64,000 nt of DNA, from NCBI RefSeq assembly GCF_947507565.1, contig NC_089175.1, positions 1,415,733-1,479,732 on the forward strand, given 5' to 3'. Position 1 is the stretch's first letter, and the number at the start of each line of letters is the position of its first letter. The stretch comes from Oscarella lobularis (Eukaryota > Porifera > Homoscleromorpha > Homosclerophorida > Oscarellidae). The notes beneath the pieces were generated by a model. The model ran no database searches. It was not told the origin of the DNA and was given only the letters and a program-made list of their open reading frames with translations. A program made the position numbers and the translations under genes. Positions 42,347-53,500 of the stretch are shown here, piece after piece.

Positions 42347-43860
42347 ATGTCGTTGCACGTCAAAATTGCGCTCGTTCTCGCAGCGATTTCCCAAGCGGCG
42401 CTGTCACAATACACTCTGGACGACACTTCAGGCATCGGGAGGCTATTTGACGGCATTGGAGGCCTCAGCGGCGGCGGCGTGAGTTCTCAGAGCCTAGAGG
42501 CCACACCTCTAATTTCTCCACCCAAAAAACACAGGCAACGTCGCGTCTTTTGCCCAACTACCCCGAACAGCAGCTCAATCAAATACTCGACTATCTATTC
42601 AAGCCAATGTTCGGCGCATCGCTGCAAATTCTCAAGGTGGAAATCGGCGGCGATGCCCAGAGCACAGGTCCGGGATCTAGCTCCCCTCTAACGGGAAATT
42701 CGTAAGAGCTTTCGCTAGACGGAACCGAATCGTCTCACATGCACAACGCGAGCGATGAGAATTATCAGCGCGGCTACGAGTGGATGCTCATGGTCGAAGC
42801 AAAGAAGGTTAATTAATTAAATTTTAATTAATATCCGGTCTGCAATTAGAAACCAAATATATTATTCTCATTGCAGAGAAATCCCAACATCAAATTGTAT
42901 GGACTGTCGTGGGCTTTTCCGGCTTGGGTTCGATTGCATGTTAATTAATTAATTAATTAATTAATTAATTATTAGTTTGAATTAAAAGGTTGGCAATGGA
43001 TCTGGAAGTCCGTTTAAGTTTCCCAATTTGACGAGCGAATATATTGTCAAATGGGTACTTGGAGCAAAGAAGCACTACAACCTCGACATCGACTACGTCG
43101 GGGTACTGCACTGGTAGAGGGGGAAAAACGAGACATTGCTCAGGAAGAATTTCTTAGATTTGGAATGAGAGGAGCTACGATTCAACTTACATCAAGGTTT
43201 GCAGAGTTTCTACTCAACTGCAGGCAGAGACGTTACATGTTGTAGACGCTGAGGGCTTCGCTCGATGCGAATGGACTTCAAAAGACTCGAATTGTCGCTC
43301 ACGACGGTGGCTGGGACATCGCTGGAGATATACTCAAAGACGCCGACTTGGCAAAGGCAGTTGACGTCATAGGGTAAAATATCGGGGGGGGAAATGGCGC
43401 GTAGGAACATTTTGTGTTTTGATAGTACGCACTATCCGGGCACAAACAGCAACTCGGACGCCGTCAAGACGGGAAAACAACTCTGGGCAAGTGAAGATTA
43501 TAGCACGTACAATGATTTGAAAGGCGGCGGATGCTGGGCAAGGGTAAGAGATTGAATTTTAGACGCGTTCGTTTCTCCTAAAGTCTCCTCACTTCTTCTT
43601 AATCTAGATTCTTAATCAGAACTATGTCAACGGGCAAATGACCAGGTAGTTCTGATAATAAATGCCGCATATCTAATATGACCTGGGTGTACGACTCTAG
43701 CACTATATCGTGGAATTTGATTGCTAGCTACTACGCCGATCTTCCTTTCTATCGCGACGGACTCATGACAGCCGTTCATCCGTGGACGGGCCACTACGAA
43801 GTGGAGAGTCCCATTTGGGGTTCAGGTTGGGAGATTGCAGCTTTGCATGAAGTCTTTCTT

Positions 43861-43891
<31 letters not shown>

Positions 43892-45960
43892 TCCTTTAGC
43901 TCACACGACCCAGTTTACTGAGCCTGGCTGGGCGTACTTGAAGATCGGCTCGGGTGCTGGTCACTTGGATAAAGGAGGCAGCTACGTGACGCTGCTCTCG
44001 CCCGATAAGAAAGACGCGACGATTGTAATCGAGACAATGGTGAAATATTTCCTTCAATCGATTGACTCTCATTATTAATTAATTAATTAATTAATTAAAG
44101 AGTCACGATCATTCGACCTGCATTCGTCCGGGGCTTCCCAAATACGACGTGTCGCCGCAGACGGCTATGTTTCAATTGAAAGGAAGCCTCGTACGATCTG
44201 AAAACCTTTTTTTGTTGTTCCTAGTCTATTCTACGTGATCTCTCAGGCCGGTATCGAAAAATTGAGTCTGTGGAAAACCCATCACGACTTCAGCGGCAAT
44301 TCTACGGTCTTCTTTGAAAAAATGGACGACGTCAACGTGAGATACGAAAAACAAATAATTTGTATATATCTTCACATTGCATTCGTGTCTAGGTCAAAAA
44401 CGGCCAATTTTCATTGAATCTTGACGTCGACAGTCTCTGGACGCTGAGCACGACTACCGGCCAGCAGAAAGGGAACTACTCCAACGTGCCGGCTTCCGCT
44501 CCGTTTCCGCTTCCCTACAGCGACAATTTCGACAGTGAGCCACGCATATGGCGTAAGAATCGATTTACTACTCTTCTGCCTAGGTTACGCCGATTTCAGC
44601 GAAGCGTCGAATTTCGCCGATCAATCGGGCGTCTTCGAAATTTTCGACACGGGCTCGTCGTCGCGCGGCAAAGTGATGCGTCAAGTCGTGACGGAACGTC
44701 CGATTACGTGGTGCGGCGACGCCAACCAGCCGAACAGTCTAATCGGCGAAAAGAGCTGGACGGACGTCAACGTGACGGTCGACGCGATGGCGGAGACGAA
44801 CGGATCCGTTTTCGTCGCCGCTCGTTTCAGCACCGGCGGTTGTCACGTTGCCTCGGCAACGGGTGTCTTCTTGTGGCTGAGCTCCGAGGGTCCTTTTACG
44901 GTTACCACCGACTTAGGTAGAGGGATCGTTTGGATTTATTTTCAGGGCGTGCTATTGGGTTTGTTTCTAGCCGGAAAGTCGGTCATTGGTCACGGTGATG
45001 GGGGCGGTAAAGCGGGCCAATGGTTCACGCTTAGTCTTCACGTTCATGTCCGTCTCCTTGTGGGACTTTTATATGCAAATTAATTAATTAATGGTTTTTT
45101 TTAAAGGGGACGAGTGCCGTTGCCATGATCAACGGGAAGATGGTGTTTCAAACGACGTCGCTTCACGAAGCGAGCGGATGGGCGGCAATAGGAACGGGGT
45201 CCTTTGATTACGCCCAGTTCGATAATTTTTCTGTTCAGTCTGGGGCCGGTACGCAGGCAAAGGCAATGCACGTAGATAGTTTTGCTGATGTTCCTTTCCT
45301 AGTTCCCTGTCCCGCACCCGCCGCTGGACAGAGCGTGATCATGAGCGGTCATTCAGCCAATGAGGTAGGAAACAAGCTTTGGCACATGGGGGTTCCTAGA
45401 GAAAGATGCTAAAATGTAATTCACCGACACTCCTCCCCCTGGCCCTTCTAGATGTGGATGATGAGCGAGAAGGGTGTTGTTCAATTGGCAAACACGTCCT
45501 TCTGCATGGACGTGAACGGAAAGACGTCGCGAGGCTTTCCCAATATCGTCATCGAAGCGTGCAATGCGAGTAAGGACGGATCATATCGAATATAGATCTG
45601 TCTGAAAACGAGCAACTCAAAAGGTTCGTCTAGCCAAATGTTTGTCTACGACGCGGATCATATGAAGGTCACAAACAAGGTTTAGTGGTGCACTGCAACA
45701 TTTTTGCTACTGTGTTAACTGCTTGCTTTTTTTCTATAGGCGGCAGGGTTATGCCTAGACATCATGGACGAGGACACGACCGAAGGAAGCGAAGTCGAAT
45801 TGTATGCCTGCAATGGAAGTAAGTTTTTAATTTATTAATTAATAGATTCTCTAGTCTTGTTCCTTTTCTAGATTCGAATCAACAGTGGACTATCTCAACA
45901 ACCGCTGCCGGCCTCATTACGACGTCGCTGGACGACCTCTATGCTGCTGTCTGTGGATGA
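42347..45960 (+). CDS. GALC: galactocerebrosidase with added C-terminal ricin-type lectin domain
   Basis: Lysosomal GH59 beta-galactosidase that degrades galactosylceramide and psychosine. A signal peptide ([20 protein letters not shown]) starts at 42347. The TIM barrel includes [31 protein letters not shown], and [11 protein letters not shown]. The acid/base glutamate is in [13 protein letters not shown] (exon beginning about 43161), and the nucleophile is in [12 protein letters not shown] (about 43480-43520). Next come [20 protein letters not shown] (one intron sits in TST), [28 protein letters not shown] and [20 protein letters not shown] (about 45160-45230), where human GALC ends. Here further exons continue: [20 protein letters not shown], then [20 protein letters not shown] and [10 protein letters not shown], the QxW pattern of a ricin B-type beta-trefoil, stopping at 45960. 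The extra domain of roughly 170 residues is likely a sugar-binding module. Confidence 0.9.
43868..43898. repeat. (CT)n run at a GALC intron
   Basis: About fourteen CT units just upstream of a GALC splice acceptor; also a long polypyrimidine tract. Confidence 0.8.
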
Positions 45961-47750
45961 AACGGTGGGACCTTTATTATTTTTGTTTCACGTGAGTAGA
46001 AAATTGTCAATTCTCAGCTGTCAACGTGCGTTAGTAGTGCTGTTGCACGTGAGTCGTAAACGCGAACTCCGCGTGGAAGTACGGTGCACCCGCTGCGTCA
46101 GGTGAGTCGGGTTGCTTCGCAGTTAAAGCGTAAGGGAAAGAGCGGAGGGTCCTACCCGTATTTTTGAAGTATGATGCTGTTGGGCGAGATAAGATGATGC
46201 TCGCCTTCGTGCAACCAACTCGCTTTGTTTGCCAACGTTGTTTTCGTGCGTTGAGAGTTCCTAGAGGCCTTCAACCGCCCGAAATTCGGCGCATTGGTCC
46301 ATCGTTAAAGAGGACACAAAAAGGGGACCACGCCTAATTAATTAATTATGAAATTTTATTTGCGTCAGGCTCAGGGGTTCACTGTCACAAAGGCAGGTAC
46401 TATCGTTTTCCTCCGCCGTCGCGTATTAATTCTTGTCTCCTTTTAGGAATGTGTTGGATCTTCTGAACTTTTTCATACCTGGAAACTCTCTGGGACGTCG
46501 TGGAAGGACAGAAAAGCGGCGTTGTAGCTTTTTTGATACGCCAGTTTTTTTATTTAGTAGATGTAGCGTAGCGGCGACACCTGTTTGACAGGGTCCTGAG
46601 CATGACCCTCCATTAGATTTTAAACTGCTCCGGGATCTTCTGCCGTAAAAGGTCTCATGTGCACGAGAAATAGGCGCGTCGCAAGCGTAGACGTATAGGC
46701 ACATTTTTCTTTATTAAATAAAACCCGGAAGTAAACCGGAAACTTAAAAAATTTGCGCATGGGTTTCTCTTCTTTTGCTGTCCACCTGCACAGACCGCGA
46801 GGGTCCGTGCAGGCTTCAATTGGGTGGGGGGTCAACCTCACTACTCCCCCGTCGGAGTTAGAGCCTGTTTAGTCTCCCGGCTCGGACGCCTGGGACCGGC
46901 AGCCCTCGGATGTGAGTGCTGCCGGCCTGATTCCAGGGGGACCGCTATTGTAACCCACCGCGTCTTGCCCAAGTGGGGTGGCAGTTTATCACTCGTACCA
47001 CTGGAGTAGGGGTTGGGCTCCCCTGCGTTCAAGCCACTTTTAACCTCTCTGGCTCAAGAGTTGCGGCCAGTTTTATTTAGTCACCTCGAGGGCCCGGAGG
47101 TGAGTGTGCCTAGAAAACAAAAAAAAACAGTTACGATCAAACGCACAGAACCTGAACAGAAAATAAAGCGAGGAATCTTTTGTGTTCTCCTGTTGATGAC
47201 GTGAAGTTTGTGAAGCGACACAGCGCGCATCACTTCCTTTCGTTCCCTTAGAGCATTGGATGAATTTCGTCTAAAATCCACAGAGAATTCTGTACCACAC
47301 TACTTACTAGCTTCAACGTTTTTGTTGACTAGACACTCAATCATCTTTTACCCAGATCCTGAAATTGTCGTTTGATGATGAGTGGCTTTTGCGTCATTGT
47401 CGCCGTCGTTGTTGCTACAGACGACGGAGCGGCGGGATGTCTCGTCGTCCACGACGTAGAGTCTTGGTTCCGCTGGCGCGGTGACTGTGACAGCCAAAGG
47501 CGGCGGCGGCAGTTTCGTTTTCGTGGGGTCGTGTCGACGTCGCCGTTTGTCTTGCTGTTGCGGCACATTGAAGAAATGAAGCGACGCTGGCGGAGGGAAA
47601 AAAGTGACGTGTCATTGGATCTTCGCGTTGCAGCGCTTCACGGAGCCAATACAGCATCAGTTGAATCCCCGTAATAAAATAATAAGATATTTGGCTAAGG
47701 CGCTCCCTTCTCCCTTTTGAGCTTTCTCAATCTTTATCAGCCAAGAAACT
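45961..47750. other. gene-poor stretch with putative retroelement-like segment
   Basis: No conserved gene is recognised. The part from about 46800 to 47210 stands out for its G/C-rich, dispersed-repeat-like texture (CTCCCCTGCGTTCAAGCCAC, GGGGTTGGGCTCCCC) followed by an open frame VPRKQKKTVTIKRTEPEQKI. This is reminiscent of the 5' end of a non-LTR retroelement, but no reverse transcriptase is present. A GC-rich block at 47345-47660 is open in several frames on the minus strand without a recognisable product. Confidence 0.3.
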
Positions 47751-47753
47751 CTA

Positions 47754-48160
47754 AAACATATCGTACAGGAGGCCCCCTGCACTTGCAACAGCTATCGTCA
47801 ATGGATCGAGACCGAGATGATCGCAATTGAGCGCCGTCGTCGTTTCGTCGGCTATCGGGGCTTTTTTCGCCAAAGGCGGCGGCGTTTGATTCTTTTTCTC
47901 CTCCGCAATCTGCCGCACATGCGACGAAAACGGAGATTTAACGGCATTCGACTTGAGCGAATGTTCGTAGGGTAAGTGAAGGTAAATCCCGGACAAAATG
48001 ATTTGTCTCTGAAGGAGCCGGACGTCGTGGAGCGTTTGGTGAAGCGCTTGGACGCGTATAAAGAAACGGTGGTGCCGTCGCGAAATAGAGCGCTCGATCC
48101 CAAGTCGAATCCGAAGCTGCGTGGAGGCGATTGGGTCCCGTGGGAATAGTCGCTGTCGAT
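47754..48160 (-). CDS. possible exon(s) of an unidentified protein
   Basis: A minus-strand frame reads FFIRVQALHQTLHDVRLLQR, then QIILSGIYLHLPYEHSLKSN and VRQIAEEKKNQTPPPLAKKA, ending in ASAGGLLYDMF. It has no in-frame ATG before ATG-less SGIYL, so at least one upstream exon would be needed. Overlapping frames are also open. The strongest hint that this frame is coding is that the SGIYLHLP segment recurs, with a silent Leu codon change, at 50261-50300 on the opposite strand. I do not recognise the family. Confidence 0.25.
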
Positions 48161-48232
48161 TGTACGAACGCTGAACATTATTTCGTTAGTGTTATACCAT
48201 ATGAATTCAATTGTCTTTTCTTCTCTGTCCAA

Positions 48233-48820
48233 CCCGGATTTTTCTCAATTTTCTTCGGCCATGCTTTCTATTCTAAAAATACCTTCTATAATTAAATTAA
48301 AAATATTGATTCTTAATTAAAAATACCTTGATCGTTGATCGCTTCGTTCGATAAGCCTTTCTACTTTGTCCTCGAGGGTCTCTTCGCTCTCGATGACGTC
48401 ATCGGAAACGTTATCGGTCTAAAACTCTTCTATTGGCTTAGTTCGCGATTCGATTCGCGTTTTCCTAAGTCGATTGATAGAGATAGAAGACAGCTGTAGG
48501 TGCTTAACGTTCGTTTGACGCGATTTGGCTGAGGAACGAGCTCGATAAGATAAATCGACGAGCGCGATTGCGTTTTCTGACCTAAAGGCGGCTAGCGGAG
48601 CTTGGTGAGAACATCAGCGGCGGCGAAATAGCTGAACGAACAGTTGCGGCGGGCATACGGCGCTTTTTCTGCTGCTATTTCGCCGATCTTGAAAAAAGCG
48701 AAAGCGCGCTAGGGGACGCGAATTTGCCGCGAAAAAGAGCGGCGACAAACGAACGAACGAATAAGACTTACCTTTACTAAAAGTTTACATCGTCGTTCAC
48801 GTTATCTTCTTCGTTTGCGA
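48233..48820. other. intergenic region, no gene recognised
   Basis: A/T-rich sequence with ATTAATTAAAA motifs near 48300, then a GC-rich promoter-like stretch up to the start of repeat copy 2. No exon or RNA gene can be supported. Confidence 0.35.
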
Positions 48821-49690
48821 GGCGTGAAATCTTGCACCACCAACGAAATCGTTATGCAATCAATAACCAAAACCGGTATTCAAACCGGTTTTCGTTTCGC
48901 GCCTCTATGTTACCGACCAACCAGAGCGCTAGGCGAGCCTCACGTGATCGCAACGGACCAATGAGCGCGCTGGGCGGGGTTACGCTGTTCATAAGCGAAG
49001 TGCACACCGATTTTCCTTCAGTTGCGGCTGAGGGTGGGTGCGACGCGGTTCGCCGCGTCTCATCCTTGAGAGGACTGGCTCGGGAGATTTGACAGAAGGC
49101 AAGTGAGGATAGTTGGAACTCAGCGTGGCCCACGGTTAAATTCCGTGCCGGAGCCTGTAGGCAGGGCGATGGGGGGCTTCGGCCTCGGTCTACGCACTGG
49201 GCAGACGGATCGTCCAAGGTCTTATTGTCGTCAACAAGTACGGCCCGCGCTAGGCTCGAGCGGGCACGACTTGGAGGGGGTGTTCAACTATGGTCTGGTT
49301 GCCGGCACTTTTCTCACCCGAACGACGCGATTAGACCGACGATGATCCAGCCCAGGAGCCTTCGATTCCTCCATTGCACTGTCTTCATTGTCGACTCCTA
49401 CAAGCAGTGGTCAGCCTCTCTCCACTCCACAAGGCCCGGTTCTTCTCAGGAAGACATACCGAAGGCTTTGGTACCAGCGCGCCGGGGTTTCGGTATTAGG
49501 GGCCGATCCTCATCCAGGCGGGTACTGAATGGAGTGGCCGAGGACCCGCAACTCGCCCGAAACTTTTTGGAAGGGAGTCATCGCTTTGCTGGGCTACGAC
49601 GCGTCCGAACCTCCTCGCGGTGTAGCCTGGATAGCGCTAATACGGACGCAACAAAAAGGTACGTAAAACGATTATTTTGCAGTAACTAAC
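48821..49690 (+). repeat. 0.9-kb dispersed repeat, copy 2
   Basis: Aligns in opposite orientation with 4386-5281 over nearly its full length, with perhaps 75-85 percent identity by eye and small indels. Shared elements include the ACCGGT pair with GCAATCAATA, a CCAAT/GC-box pair (ACCAATGAGCGCGCTGGG at about 48957), a palindrome-like GGCCCACGG...CCGTGCC region, and the closing block GCTAATACGGACGCAAC then GGTACGT. Both copies keep a short shared frame at this end (RTSxRCSL...ANTDATKRY), which stops at the same place. Unclassified; see copy 1. Confidence 0.8.
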
Positions 49691-50533
49691 TCTCTTTTTT
49701 AGGCGGAAGCGCGGCGCGAGATCGAGGCACGGATTCTAGAATCCGTGATCGAGCCCCTCAGCGTCGTTCCTCGATGCAGCGAGAGGCAAAGTCCATACCT
49801 GACTAGCAAATGCGAACGCGCTTCGAAGTAGATGGCCCCGTAAAATCGCTGCAACGACGATCGGCGAACGAATGCACGAAACTCGTGGCTCATCAAAACG
49901 AAGAGCCGGGCGATCGACGTATGAACGAAGTGGGATCGATAAAACAACGCCGAATGGCCGCAATCGCACGTCCTGATAATCTTTACGGGTGTTCACGTGA
50001 CGAGACAGAAGTACTGTAGTACTCTTTTTTTCTCTGTGCAATTTCTTTTCCAAGTGTGACGATAATCTACGAGTCTCTAGTACACCAGAAAATTCTACAT
50101 GTACAAAACCTAGATTGTTTCTTTTGACATTGTGATATCATTCCCTCCCTCCCTCCCCCTCTCTCCTGGCAACTTCCCGGAAGATCGACCTACTGCGCTC
50201 AGATTGCAAACAGTTTGAGGATGCACTGAATCGCAAGGTTATTAGCTTTCGATCGAGCCATGTCCGGGATTTACCTTCACCTACCCTCGGAAAGCACGCT
50301 AATCGTGGTCAGCAGCTGTGGTCAGCAATTCCGACTAAACATAAAACTTAAAATTTCAGACTGACGATCATGCAGAAAGAAATTCAAGCCCTACACTTAC
50401 AATATAGATTTTCGGTTGAATATTAATAATAATGATAATAGACAAATTAAATTTCTAAATAATTTGCAATGTAAGGCGCTGAGCAAACGCACCTCTCAAG
50501 TAACACATGCGTTATGATGCGTATGTACATTCA
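49691..50533. other. intergenic region downstream of ARHGEF17-like gene
   Basis: Contains the 3' flank of the RhoGEF gene. A plus-strand piece at 50261-50300 (ATG then SGIYLHLPSESTL) echoes the minus-strand frame near 47980. No complete gene is seen. The A/T-rich part near 50395-50470 may include the RhoGEF polyadenylation site. Confidence 0.35.
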
Positions 50534-53500
50534 TTACGTATGCCAGGTCAAAATGTGACTTGTGCTGTCGTCTCTACCGTCTACTTCCGCGTCACCGCTC
50601 GTCCGAAAGTCTTCAAAACCGTCGCCTCCACTGACGACAATCTCCGCGCAGGCCACCGCCGCTGCCGCCGGCTCTGCGACAGGCGTCGAATACTCCTCCT
50701 CTTCATCGATTGTCGACGTATCGGAAAACGAGCGATGGTGGTGCCGCGGCGAAGACTGAGATCCCAGCTCGCGCTCGCGCTTACCTCTCCCGTTCACTTC
50801 GACGACTTCTTGATGAAGTCGAATTGTCGTGACAAAGCGAACGAGTCCCGTGTGCCCGTGAAACGAAGTCGATAGTTTCGGCATTGAATTGCCGCCGTTG
50901 ACGCCGCCCCACTTACCGTCGGCCCCGACGTTCGGAAGCGGCATCGTGAGAACGACACCAGCGCTGCTGCCAATCCAGAGAAGACGTCTGGACAGCTGAA
51001 GACATGTGACGCGAAGCTTGGCCATTTTATGCTGGCGCACAATTTCGTTACATCCTAAGGAAAAACCCGCAGGCGTTTCTCGCAGAGTCTCGAGCCTGAG
51101 AGATTCTTACCAGAGAGCATATTTTTCACGTCCAATCGGATATCGGCTTTTGCCAATTGCTGATGTGTTCTCGCGTGAAACAGCCAAACTTCCGAACTGT
51201 TCATCAGAGCGACGTAGACGGCAAAACCGACGCTCACCATGTCAACGACGTGCTTTGAATCGTCCTCGTGAACGGTAAACGATTTCTTTAGAAAGCAAAA
51301 AAATCGTCTTCATTACGCGTCAAAGGGCGGGCGCGCGTGCGCTCCTTTACCACAACAGATCCCTTCGAGTCGATGAGATGAACCGAGTTTCCGCTGCTGC
51401 ACCACAGATGATCTTCCACAACGCACAGGCAACTGACGGACGACTTCCTCCCCGGAACGATCACTTCCTCTGGAAGGGAATCTTTCCAATGAGGAACTCC
51501 TAAAGAAAAACAGCGTCACTTTAGTCGTCTAGCGCTCCCCAATGTGTTGGAAATACCTGTGGGACGGGGAACGGTGTAGAGGCGGCCACTTTTCAATGCA
51601 ATGAAGACGTTGGAGTCCATGTACCTAGAGAGAGAGAAAGAGGGTGATGACGGGGCAAAATAGAGCCCATTTGCAACGTACGCCATCGATTCGATTGACT
51701 CCCCAAACTCAAACTTGGCTGGCTTGCCGTGTCGAAGCGAATCGCCGGCTCTGTACACCAAAGCCCTTCGCACAAAAAGAAACGCGTCAAAAAAGCCGGC
51801 GGGGGGCGAAAACGCAGTTCACGTACGATCCGTCTGCCGTTCCAAGCCACATCGTCGGTTCGTCTGCGAACGGACCTTCCTCACCGCCGCCGCCGCCGTC
51901 CTTCTGATCGTCATCCGGCGACGACGATTTCCGCTTGTCCAACGGTTCGCTGACACAAACCATGGGAGGCGTCGGACTACGCAGCGACTCCCTCATGACG
52001 GGCGGGGTGGCTGCCACTGTCGCTGCCGCTGCTGCCGCCACCGCCGCTGCCGCCGCCACCGCCGCCGCCGCCGCCGCCGGTGGAGCGGGAGTCTCTGAAT
52101 CCGGATCATTGATACACGCTTCAGATTCAGGCCCAGGAAATTGTGCCAATTGCGTCGTCAAATCAGCCGAACTGCCCGTGCTACATAAACTCGCCACGGA
52201 ACCAGCCGTGTTCAACTTGAAGACGACAACGGGATAGAGAGTCGGCGCCGTTTCGGAACGATGTCGATGGAAAGAAGGCTCTGGATCATCTGACTCGGAT
52301 CGGCGCACGGCGAAACTGTGACTCCGTTTCGGCAACGAAGACTCGTCCGCCATCTTTTTCTTTGCCCACTCGTTCTCGCCCGTTATCGTGCTGCGCGAGC
52401 GCTGGACCGTCGACGACTTGCGTCGCGACGGCGTGTTGGAGTCGCGCGGCGAACGCGATCCGCGAGAACCGGCGCCGCTACTGTCGTCAACGTCGCCGTC
52501 ATCGTCGCCAGCGGCGGCGGCGGCGGGAACGGCGACAATGCACGTGATTTTACACGCGCAGACGGCGACGCACGACTGCGGCACAGCGTGCGTCGAGCCG
52601 CTGGGCGACCCGCTGGGAGCCGTCTCGGATGGATTGACGTTGACGACCCAGACTTGGCCAAGCGAGCCGTCCGTTGCACTGATCCACAAGTGATTGGATC
52701 CGATAGTCGAACAGGCACATGATATCTAGCGTATACGTATTCGAGTCGCATACAAACGGATCCATATCATTATACTTTCATGCCGCCGCGAGTTTTCATG
52801 AGAGGAATTGCCTTGTAGAACGCCGGTGCGAGCGCCGCTGTGTTCACTAGTCCATCATCAGCCGGTGCGAGGGTGCGTAATCTGTGCGGCGGTGCGTCCC
52901 AAGAGGAGGTACTCGTATCTATCGCAGCAAGCACTAGAGAGAGAGAGAGAGAGAGAGAGAGAATAGTCGTCGTCGGAAATAATATATGGTATATCCCTTA
53001 CTGATGTTCTTTGCCTTCTCAAACTCGTCAGCCCACTGCTTCTTTCGATCTGCCGAAGTGAATTGGAAAGTGAACGTTCTCGTGCCTTCACTATATTATC
53101 AGAGAGAGAGGATTGAGAGATCAATTACGTAAAGATTTGAAATTTCTGTTTTCTTTGCCTTCTGGTATCGACGATGAGACCGATCCTGCACTTGACCAAT
53201 GACATCTGTCGATCACTTTCTCTCTGCACTTCCACCTGCCGATCCACTTCCGCCTCGAGACTCTTCAACGACGATTCCAGATTCTTTACAAAAACGAATT
53301 AGAAACGTCACTAATAGCATAGATAATTCACTACGAAATCTAATTATTCTCTCGCTAACGAGAGTTAGTAGCGCTCTCCCGTTCTCTCTTACCCCGTGAT
53401 TCACGTAGAGGGAATCGGCTAATTTTCTAATGTTCTCCAGACATATTTTGTCGCGTTGAAGTTTCTCGTAGAGAGACACCTTGTCGTGAGAGCCAGACGG

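Noticed and set aside
47345-47570. GC-rich minus-strand open frame (PQQQDKRRRRHDPTKT and others)
   Set aside because: Two or more frames are equally open, with no splice or domain support; left as uncertain intergenic sequence.
52010-52085. Alanine-rich plus-strand frame
   Set aside because: Shadow of the alanine/valine run coded on the minus strand in the ARHGEF17-like propeller exon.
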